The notes under the pieces: model-generated | The model's input: the letters and a program-made list of their open reading frames with translations, nothing else | The model's database searches: none | Told to the model about the DNA's origin: nothing | Translations under genes and position numbers: made by a program | Shown: positions 1 to 8,218 of the stretch, in pieces | Numbering within the stretch: position 1 is the stretch's first letter | Layout: every line of letters begins with the position of its first letter | Source of the DNA: Micromussa lordhowensis | Taxonomy: Eukaryota > Cnidaria > Anthozoa > Scleractinia > Lobophylliidae | Direction: 5' to 3' | DNA: 64,000 nt | Assembly: GCA_964020085.1 (NCBI GenBank) | Contig: CAXHUQ010000848.1 | Location: forward strand, 99,047-163,046

Positions 1-292
1 GGATCTGCGGGCTGATTAGCATAGTGGGAGATTTCGCGCAGCTCCGATACTTCGCATTTAAACCCGGACCGACCCCGGAGTGCTTTGGTGGTATTAGTTT
101 GCAAAGTTGCGACGCGCGCAAAGTTCGGCTAATTAGCAAACGGGCTGGTTAGCATAGTGCGAGATGTCGCGCAGCTCCGAAACTTTGCATGTGGACCCGG
201 AGCCACCCCAGGAGTGCTTTGGTGCCATTAGTTTGCCAAGTTGCGACACGCGTCAAGCTCGGCTAACGAGTCAGCCAGCCGGCCACGCCTGG
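1..292 (+). repeat. First dimer, 1 bp short
   Basis: This unit is one base shorter than consensus because CCCCGGGAG reads CCCCGGAG near 75-80. It also carries a GG-to-AA double change at 60-61 and a C-to-G change at 192. The window starts on the landmark GGATCTGC, so the true left edge of the array is not seen. Confidence 0.95.
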
Positions 293-894
293 GGATCTGC
301 GGGCTGGTTAGCATAGTGGGAGATTTCGCGCAGCTCCGATACTTCGCATTTGGACCCGGACCGACCCCGGGAGTGCTTTGGTGGTATTAGTTTGCAAAGT
401 TGCGACGCGCGCAAAGTTCGGCTAATTAGCAAACGGGCTGGTTAGCATAGTGCGAGATGTCGCGCAGCTCCGAAACTTTGCATGTGGACCCGGACCCACC
501 CCAGGAGTGCTTTGGTGCCATTAGTTTGCCAAGTTGCGACACGCGTCAAGCTCGGCTAACGAGTCAGCCAGCCGGCCATGCCTGGGGATCTGCGGGCTGA
601 TTAGCATAGTGGGAGATTTCGCGCAGCTCCGATACTTCGCATTTGGACCCGGACCGACCCCGGGAGTGCTTTGGTGGTATTAGTTTGCAAAGTTGCGACG
701 CGCGCAAAGTTCGGCTAATTAGCAAACGGGCTGGTTAGCATAGTGCGAGATGTTGCGCAGCTCCGAAACTTTGCATGTGGACCCGGACCCACCCCAGGAG
801 TGCTTTGGTGCCATTAGTTTGCCAAGTTGCGACACGCGTCAAGCTCGTCTAACGAGTCAGCCAGCCGGCCACGCCTGGGGATCTGCGGGCTGAT

Positions 895-905
895 TAGCAT
901 AGTGG
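895..905 (+). promoter_or_regulatory. Pol III A-box-like motif in monomer A (reference copy)
   Basis: TAGCATAGTGG matches the A-box consensus TRGCNNAGTGG at every defined position, and the surrounding TTAGCATAGTGGGAGA looks like a tRNA D-arm. B has the same motif with the last G changed to C (1029-1039). A weak B-box-like GTTCGGCTAA lies at 1002-1011, about 106 bp downstream, farther than in typical tRNA genes. The consensus unit has no TTTT terminator. It could be a relic of a tRNA-derived SINE or chance; transcription is not shown. Confidence 0.25.
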
Positions 906-976
906 GAGATTTCGCGCAGCTCCGATACTTCGCATTTGGACCCGGACCGACCCCGGGAGTGCTTTGGTGGTATTAG

Positions 977-1016
977 TTTGCAAAGTTGCGACGCGCGCAA
1001 AGTTCGGCTAATTAGC
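977..1016 (+). repeat. Cluster of short palindromes specific to monomer A
   Basis: Within 40 bases lie TTTGCAAA (977-984, perfect 8-base palindrome), TTGCG-N5-CGCAA (986-1000, 5-bp arms) and GCTAATTAGC (1007-1016, perfect 10-base palindrome). An outer pair TTTGC (977-981) and GCAAA (997-1001) is also complementary. At the matching place in B these become TTTGCCAA, TTGCGACACG and CTAACGAG, and all three symmetries are lost. Dyads like these can be protein-binding sites or extruding hairpins, but no function is shown. Confidence 0.6.
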
Positions 1017-1020
1017 AAAC

Positions 1021-1179
1021 GGGCTGGTTAGCATAGTGCGAGATGTCGCGCAGCTCCGAAACTTTGCATGTGGACCCGGACCCACCCCAGGAGTGCTTTG
1101 GTGCCATTAGTTTGCCAAGTTGCGACACGCGTCAAGCTCGGCTAACGAGTCAGCCAGCCGGCCACGCCTGGGGATCTGC
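1021..1179 (+). repeat. Monomer B (159 bp), reference copy
   Basis: It starts at GGGCTGGTTAGC, homologous to the start of A, and is about 88% identical to A over the shared part. It diverges at the 3' end: after CTAA, A has TTAGCAAAC whereas B has CGAG followed by a 30-base linker, so B is 25 bp longer. B carries the only MluI site (ACGCGT) and the only NaeI site (GCCGGC) of the dimer. Alternation of A and B is strict except at 14629-14787. Confidence 0.93.
1150..1179 (+). repeat. B-specific linker, reference copy
   Basis: This 30-base GC-rich segment has no counterpart in monomer A. It contains the short direct repeat CAGC-CAGC, the NaeI palindrome GCCGGC, and CCTGGGGATC. It holds the most frequently recurring variant of the array, CCACGCC to CCATGCC (for example 579, 2044, 6145, 8469, 9348, 12278, 16832, 18297, 54922, 59024, 62540). 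The 20-bp deletion at 8199/8200 removes part of it. Whether it was gained by B or lost by A cannot be told from this window. Confidence 0.85.
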
Positions 1180-2021
1180 GGGCTGATTAGCATAGTGGGA
1201 GATTTCGCGCAGCTCCGATACTTCGCATTTGGACCCGGACCGACCCCGGGAGTGCTTTGGTGGTATTAGTTTGCAAAGTTGCGACGCGCGCAAAGTTCGG
1301 CTAATTAGCAAACGGGCTGGTTAGCATAGTGCGAGATGTCGCGCAGCTCCGAAACTTTGCATGTGGACCCGGACCCACCCCAGGAGTGCTTTGGTGCCAT
1401 TAGTTTGCCAAGTTGCGACACGCGTCAAGCTCGGCTAACGAGTCAGCCAGCCGGCCACGCCTGGGGATCTGCGGGCTGATTAGCATAGTGGGAGATTTCG
1501 CGCAGCTCCGATACTTCGCATTTGGACCCGGACCGACCCCGAGAGTGCTTTGGTGGTATTAGCTTGCAAAGTTGCGACGCGCGCAAAGTTCGGCTAATTA
1601 GCAAACGGGCTGGTTAGCATAGTGCGAGATGTCGCGCAGCTCCGAAACTTTGCATGTGGACCCGGACCCACCCCAGGAGTGCTTTGGTGCCATTAGTTTG
1701 CCAAGTTGCGACACGCGTCAAGCTCGGCTAACGAGTCAGCCAGCCGGCCACGCCTGGGGATCTGCGGGCTGATTAGCATAGTGGGAGATTTCGCGCAGCT
1801 CCGATACTTCGCATTTGGACCCGGACCGACCCCGGGAGTGCTTTGGTGGTATTAGTTTGCAAAGTTGCGACGCGCGCAAAGTTCGGCTAATTAGCAAACG
1901 GGCTGGTTAGCATAGTGCGAGATGTCGCGCAGCTCCGAAACTTTGCATGTGGACCCGGACCCACCCCAGGAGTGCTTTGGTGCCATTAGTTTGCCAAGTT
2001 GCGACACGCGTCAAGCTCGGC

Positions 2022-2087
2022 AAACGAGTCAGCCAGCCGGCCATGCCTGGGGATCTGCGGGCTGATTAGCATAGTGGGAGATTTCGT
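2022..2087 (+). repeat. Variant cluster copied 14 units downstream, copy 1
   Basis: Three rare changes occur together: T-to-A at 2022, C-to-T at 2044 and C-to-T at 2087. All three recur 4101 bp downstream, which is 14 x 293 minus the 1-bp deletion at 4969/4970. Private variants at 1542 and 2351 are not shared, so the shared block is confined to the interval between them. Confidence 0.8.
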
Positions 2088-4513
2088 GCAGCTCCGATAC
2101 TTCGCATTTGGACCCGGACCGACCCCGGGAGTGCTTTGGTGGTATTAGTTTGCAAAGTTGCGACGCGCGCAAAGTTCGGCTAATTAGCAAACGGGCTGGT
2201 TAGCATAGTGCGAGATGTCGCGCAGCTCCGAAACTTTGCATGTGGACCCGGACCCACCCCAGGAGTGCTTTGGTGCCATTAGTTTGCCAAGTTGCGACAC
2301 GCGTCAAGCTCGGCTAACGAGTCAGCCAGCCGGCCACGCCTGGGGATCTGTGGGCTGATTAGCATAGTGGGAGATTTCGCGCAGCTCCGATACTTCGCAT
2401 TTGGACCCGGACCGACCCCGGGAGTGCTTTGGTGGTATTAGTTTGCAAAGTTGCGACGCGCGCAAAGTTCGGCTAATTAGCAAACGGGCTGGTTAGCATA
2501 GTGCGAGATGTCGCGCAGCTCCGAAACTTTGCATGTGGACCCGGACCCACCCCAGGAGTGCTTTGGTGCCATTAGTTTGCCAAGTTGCGACACGCGTCAA
2601 GCTCGGCTAACGAGTCAGCCAGCCGGCCACGCCTAGGGATCTTCGGGCTAATTAGCATAGTGGGAGATTTCGCGCAGCTCCGATACTTCGCATTTGGACC
2701 CGGACCGACCCCGGGCGTGCTTTGGTGGTATTAGTTTGCAAAGTTGCGACGCGCGCAAAGTTCGGCTAATTAGCAAACGGGCTGGTTAGCATAGTGCGAG
2801 ATGTCGCGCAGCTCCGAAACTTTGCATGTGGACCCGGACCCACCCCAGGAGTGCTTTGGTGCCATTAGTTTGCCAAGTTGCGACACGCGTCAAGCTCGGC
2901 TAACGAGTCAGCCAGCCGGCCACGCCTGGGGATCTGCGGGCTGATTAGCATAGTGGGAGATTTCGCGCAGCTCCGATACTTCGCATTTGGACCCGGACCG
3001 ACGCCGGGAGTGCTTTGGTGGTATTAGTTTGCAAAGTTGCGACGCGCGCAAAGTTCGGCTAGTTAGCAAACGGGCTGGTTAGCATAGTGCGAGATGTCGC
3101 GCAGCTCCGAAACTTTGCATGTGGACCTGGACCCACCCCAGGAGTGCTTTGGTGCCATTAGTTTGCCAAGTTGCGACACGCGTCAAGCTCGGCTAACGAG
3201 TCAGCCAGCCGGCCACGCCTGGGGATCTGCGGGCTGATTAGCATAGTGGGAGATTTCGCGCAGCTCCGATACTTCGCATTTGGACCCGGACCGACGCCGG
3301 GAGTGCTTTGGTGGTATTAGTTTGCAAAGTTGCGACGCGCGCAAAGTTCGGCTAATTAGCAAACGGGCTGGTTAGCATAGTGCGAGATGTCGCGCAGCTC
3401 CAAAACTTTGCATGTGGACCCGGACCCACCCCAGGAGTGCTTTGGTGCCATTAGTTTGCCAAGTTGCGACACGCGTCAAGCTCGGCTAACGAGTTAGCCA
3501 GCCGGCCACGCCTGGGGATCTGCGGCCTGATTAGCATAGTGGGAGATTTCGCGCAGCTCCGATACTTCGCATTTGGACCCGGACCGACCCCGGGAGTGCT
3601 TTGGTGGTATTAGTTTGCAAAGTTGCGACGCGTGCAAAGTTCGGCTAATTAGCAAACGGGCTGGTTAGCATAGTGCGAGATGTCGCGCAGCTCCGAAACT
3701 TTGCATGTGGACCCGGACCCACCCCAGGAGTGCTTTGGTGCCATTAGTTTGCCAAGTTGCGACACGCGTCAAGCTCGGCTAACGAGTCAGCCAGCCGGCC
3801 ACGCCTGGGGATCTGCGGGCTGATTAGCATAGTGGGAGATTTCGCGCAGCTCCGATACTTCGCATTTGGACCCGGACCGACCCCGGGAGTGCTTTGGTGG
3901 TATTAGTTTGCAAAGTTGCGACGCGCGCAAAGTTCGGCTAATTAGCAAACGGGCTGGTTAGCATAGTGCGAGATGTCGCGCAGCTCCGAAACTTTGCATG
4001 TGGACCCGGACCCACCCCAGGAGTGCTTTGGTGCCATTAGTTTGCCAAGTTGCGACACGCGTCAAGCTCGGCTAACGAGTCAGCCAGCCGGCCACGCCTG
4101 GGGATCTGCGGGCTGATTAGCATAGTGGGAGATTTCGCGCAGCTCCGATACTTCGCATTTGGACCCGGACCGACCCCGGGAGTGCTTTGGTGGTATTAGT
4201 TTGCAAAGTTGCGACGCGCGCAAAGTTCGGCTAATTAGCAAACGGGCTGGTTAGCATAGTGCGAGATGTCGCGCAGCTCCGAAACTTTGCATGTGGACCC
4301 GGACCCACCCCAGGAGTGCTTTGGTGCCATTAGTTTGCCAAGTTGCGACACGCGTCAAGCTCGGCTAACGAGTCAGCCAGCCGGCCACGCCTGGGGATCT
4401 GCGGGCTGATTAGCATAGTGGGAGATTTCGCGCAGCTCCGATACTTCGCATTTGGACCCGGACCGACCCCGGGAGTGCTTTGGTGGTATTAGTTTGCAAA
4501 GTTGCGACGCGCG

Positions 4514-5601
4514 AAAAGTTCGGCTAATTAGCAAACGGGCTGGTTAGTATAGTGCGAGATGTCGCGCAGCTCCGAAACTTTGCATGTGGACCCGGACCCA
4601 CCCCAGGAGTGCTTTGGTGCCATTAGTTTGCCAAGTTGCGACACGCGTCAAGCTCGGCTAACGAGTCAGCCAGCCGGCCACGCCTGGGGATCTGCGGGCT
4701 GATTAGCATAGTGGGAGATTTCGCGCAGCTCCGATACTTCGCAGTTGGACCCGGACCGACCCCGGGAGTGCTTTGGTGGTATTAGTTTGCAAAGTTGCGA
4801 CGCGCGCAAAGTTCGGCTAATTAGCAAACGGGCTGGTTAGCATAGTGCGAGATGTCGCGCAGCTCCGAAACTTTGCATGTGGACCCGGACCCACCCCAGG
4901 AGTGCTTTGGTGCCATTAGTTTGCCAAGTTGCGACACGCGTCAAGCTCGGCTAACGAGTCAGCCAGCCGCCACGCCTGGGGATCTGCAGGCTGATTAGCA
5001 TAGTGGGAGATTTCGCGCAGCTCCGATACTTCGCATTTGGACCCGGACCGACCCCGGAAGTGCTTTGGTGGTATTAGTTTGCAAAGTTGCGACGCGCGCA
5101 AAGTTCGGCTAATTAGCAAACGGGCTGGTTAGCATAGTGCGAGATGTCGCGCAGCTCCGAAACTTTGCATGTGGACCCGGACCCACCCCAGGAGTGCTTT
5201 GGTGCCATTAGTTTGCCAAGTTGCGACACGCGTCAAGCTCGGCTAACGAGTCAGCCAGCCGGCCACGCCTGGGGATCTGCGGGCTGATTAGCATAGTGGG
5301 AGATTTCGCGCAGCTCCGATACTTCGCATTTGGACCCGGACCGACCCCGGGAGTGCTTTGGTGGTATTAGTTTGCAAAGTTGCGACGCGCGCAAAGTTCG
5401 GCTAATTAGCAAACGGGCTGGTTAGCATAGTGCGAGATGTCGCGCAGCTCCGAAACCTTGCATGTGTACCCGGACCCACCCCAGGAGTGCTTTGGTGCCA
5501 TTAGTTTGCCAAGTTGCGACACGCGTCAAGCTCGGCTAACGAGTCAGCCAGCCGGCCACGCCTGGGAATCTGCGGGCTGATTAGCATAGTGGGAGATTTC
5601 A
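4514..5601 (+). repeat. 9-unit block copy, left member
   Basis: Diagnostic changes lie at 4514 (C to A), 4548 (C to T), 4744 (T to G), 4988 (G to A, creating CTGCAG), 5058 (G to A), 5457 (T to C) and 5601 (G to A). All recur 2636-2637 bp downstream (9 x 293), the last shifted by the 20-bp deletion in the right copy. Changes present only here are the deletion at 4969/4970 and those near 5467 and 5567; they arose after copying, or were lost from the other copy. Confidence 0.9.
4969..4970 (+). other. 1-bp deletion in the linker
   Basis: CCGGCCACG reads CCGCCACG. The change shifts unit phase by one from here on and is absent from the 9-unit sister copy at about 7606. It also opens the antisense frame that spans 4916-5119. 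Confidence 0.95.
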
Positions 5602-6122
5602 CGCAGCTCCGATACTTCGCATTTGGACCCGGACCGACCCCGGGAGTGCTTTGGTGGTATTAGTTTGCAAAGTTGCGACGCGCGCAAAGTTCGGCTAATT
5701 AGCAAACGGGCTGGTTAGCATAGTGCGAGATGTCGCGCAGCTCCGAAACTTTGCATGTGGACCTGGACCCACCCCAGGAGTGCTTTGGTGCCATTAGTTT
5801 GCCAAGTTGCGACACGCGTCAAGCTCGGCTAACGAGTCAGCCAGCCGCCCACGCCTGGGGATCTGCGGGCTGATTAGCATAGTGGGAGATTTCGCGCAGC
5901 TCCGATACTTCGCATTTGGACCCGGACCGACCCCGGGAGTGCTTTGGTGGTATTAGTTTGCAAAGTTGCGACGCGCGCAAAGTTCGGCTAATTAGCAAAC
6001 GGGCTGGTTAGCATAGTGCGAGATGTCGCGCAGCTCCGAAACTTTGCATGTGGACCCGGACCCACCCCAGGAGTGCTTTGGTGCCATTAGTTTGCCAAGT
6101 TGCGACACGCGTCAAGCTCGGC

Positions 6123-6188
6123 AAACGAGTCAGCCAGCCGGCCATGCCTGGGGATCTGCGGGCTGATTAGCATAGTGGGAGATTTCGT
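6123..6188 (+). repeat. Variant cluster from 2.0 kb, copy 2
   Basis: The same three changes are at 6123, 6145 and 6188. Private variants near 5848 (G to C) and 6566 (A to C) bound it. A short gene-conversion tract or a longer exchange through consensus units would both explain it. Confidence 0.8.
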
Positions 6189-7149
6189 GCAGCTCCGATA
6201 CTTCGCATTTGGACCCGGACCGACCCCGGGAGTGCTTTGGTGGTATTAGTTTGCAAAGTTGCGACGCGCGCAAAGTTCGGCTAATTAGCAAACGGGCTGG
6301 TTAGCATAGTGCGAGATGTCGCGCAGCTCCGAAACTTTGCATGTGGACCCGGACCCACCCCAGGAGTGCTTTGGTGCCATTAGTTTGCCAAGTTGCGACA
6401 CGCGTCAAGCTCGGCTAACGAGTCAGCCAGCCGGCCACGCCTGGGGATCTGCGGGCTGATTAGCATAGTGGGAGATTTCGCGCAGCTCCGATACTTCGCA
6501 TTTGGACCCGGACCGACCCCGGGAGTGCTTTGGTGGTATTAGTTTGCAAAGTTGCGACGCGCGCACAGTTCGGCTAATTAGCAAACGGGCTGGTTAGCAT
6601 AGTGCGAGATGTCGCGCAGCTCCGAAACTTTGCATGTGGACCCGGACCCACCCCAGGAGTGCTTTGGTGCCATTAGTTTGCCAAGTTGCGACACGCGTCA
6701 AGCTCGGCTAACGAGTCAGCCAGCCGGCCACGCCTGGGGATCTGCGGGCTGATTAGCATAGTGGGAGATTTCGCGCAGCTCCGATACTTCGCATTTGGAC
6801 CCGGACCGACCCCGGGAGTGCTTTGGTGGTATTAGTTTGCAAAGTTGCGACGCGCGCAAAGTTCGGCTAATTAGCAAACGGGCTGGTTAGCATAGTGCGA
6901 GATGTCGCGCAGCTCCGAAACTTTGCATGTGGACCCGGACCCACCCCAGGAGTGCTTTGGTGCCATTAGTTTGCCAAGTTGCGACACGCGTCAAGCTCGG
7001 CTAACGAGTCAGCCAGCCGGCCACGCCTGGGGATCTGCGGGCTGATTAGCATAGTGGGAGATTTCGCGCAGCTCCGATACTTCGCATTTGGACCCGGACC
7101 GACCCCGGGAGTGCTTTGGTGGTATTAGTTTGCAAAGTTGCGACGCGCG

Positions 7150-8218
7150 AAAAGTTCGGCTAATTAGCAAACGGGCTGGTTAGTATAGTGCGAGATGTCG
7201 CGCAGCTCCGAAACTTTGCATGTGGACCCGGACCCACCCCAGGAGTGCTTTGGTGCCATTAGTTTGCCAAGTTGCGACACGCGTCAAGCTCGGCTAACGA
7301 GTCAGCCAGCCGGCCACGCCTGGGGATCTGCGGGCTGATTAGCATAGTGGGAGATTTCGCGCAGCTCCGATACTTCGCAGTTGGACCCGGACCGACCCCG
7401 GGAGTGCTTTGGTGGTATTAGTTTGCAAAGTTGCGACGCGCGCAAAGTTCGGCTAATTAGCAAACGGGCTGGTTAGCATAGTGCGAGATGTCGCGCAGCT
7501 CCGAAACTTTGCATGTGGACCCGGACCCACCCCAGGAGTGCTTTGGTGCCATTAGTTTGCCAAGTTGCGACACGCGTCAAGCTCGGCTAACGAGTCAGCC
7601 AGCCGGCCACGCCTGGGGATCTGCAGGCTGATTAGCATAGTGGGAGATTTCGCGCAGCTCCGATACTTCGCATTTGGACCCGGACCGACCCCGGAAGTGC
7701 TTTGGTGGTATTAGTTTGCAAAGTTGCGACGCGCGCAAAGTTCGGCTAATTAGCAAACGGGCTGGTTAGCATAGTGCGAGATGTCGCGCAGCTCCGAAAC
7801 TTTGCATGTGGACCCGGACCCACCCCAGGAGTGCTTTGGTGCCATTAGTTTGCCAAGTTGCGACACGCGTCAAGCTCGGCTAACGAGTCAGCCAGCCGGC
7901 CACGCCTGGGGATCTGCGGGCTGATTAGCATAGTGGGAGATTTCGCGCAGCTCCGATACTTCGCATTTGGACCCGGACCGACCCCGGGAGTGCTTTGGTG
8001 GTATTAGTTTGCAAAGTTGCGACGCGCGCAAAGTTCGGCTAATTAGCAAACGGGCTGGTTAGCATAGTGCGAGATGTCGCGCAGCTCCGAAACCTTGCAT
8101 GTGGACCCGGACCCACCCCAGGAGTGCTTTGGTGCCATTAGTTTGCCAAGTTGCGACACGCGTCAAGCTCGGCTAACGAGTCAGCCAGCCGGCCACGCCA
8201 GCATAGTGGGAGATTTCA
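7150..8218 (+). repeat. 9-unit block copy, right member
   Basis: Matching changes are at 7150, 7184, 7380, 7625, 7695, 8094 and 8218. Seven shared rare variants in one order at one offset make common descent far more likely than recurrence. The start must lie left of 7150, in consensus sequence that cannot be resolved; the end lies soon after 8218 because the change at 5764 in the left member is not matched. Confidence 0.9.
8199..8200 (+). other. 20-bp deletion across the linker/monomer A junction
   Basis: After GGCCACGCC the next 20 consensus bases are missing and sequence resumes at AGCATAGTGGG. The unit loses its GGATCT landmark and Sau3AI site, and the start of monomer A. It lies inside the right member of the 9-unit copy and is absent from the left member, so it is younger than the copying event. 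It creates the 69-codon frame seen at 8074-8280. Confidence 0.95.

Larger units (their letters stand above)
887..1020 (+). repeat. Monomer A (134 bp), reference copy
   Basis: It starts at GGGCTGATTAGC and ends at TTAGCAAAC. Against monomer B it differs at about 15 of about 124 aligned bases, including A/G at base 7, G/C at base 19, T/G at base 25, and GT versus CC in GGTGGTATT/GGTGCCATT. A-specific features are a SmaI site (CCCGGG), a BssHII site (GCGCGC) and three short dyads at 977-1016. It lacks the 25 extra bases that end monomer B. Identity blocks shared with B include TCGCGCAGCTCCGA and GGAGTGCTTTGGTG. Confidence 0.93.
879..1171 (+). repeat. Representative consensus dimer
   Basis: This copy is used as the reference unit. 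In order it holds the last 8 bases of the linker (879-886), monomer A (887-1020) and most of monomer B (1021-1171, completed by the first 8 bases of the next unit). Counting bases gives 124 A/T of 293. CpG observed/expected is about 1.07, so CpG is not depleted. The unit phase at 879 is arbitrary; the biological monomer boundaries are better placed at the two GGGCTG motifs. Confidence 0.95.

Noticed and set aside
895..1011. A functional tRNA gene in each monomer
   Set aside because: Only the D-arm/A-box region resembles a tRNA; there is no acceptor stem, anticodon arm or well-formed B box at tRNA spacing.
1003..1023. CENP-B box-like TTCG...A...CGGG in monomer A
   Set aside because: TTCG and the central A fit, but CGGG starts 17 bases after the start of TTCG instead of 11, so the motif is 6 bp too long. 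No other position in the dimer fits the core consensus.
1043..1186. 47-codon ATG-to-TGA frame present in most monomer B copies
   Set aside because: It is short, shows no preference for synonymous changes that I can see, and is repeated hundreds of times with the array. Nothing supports translation.
4916..5119. Antisense open frame of 67 codons
   Set aside because: It begins at TTG and lies wholly in satellite. It stays open only because the 1-bp deletion at 4969/4970 shifts the frame past a stop present in the normal unit. There is no recognisable domain and no homologue of similar length in the other 216 dimers.
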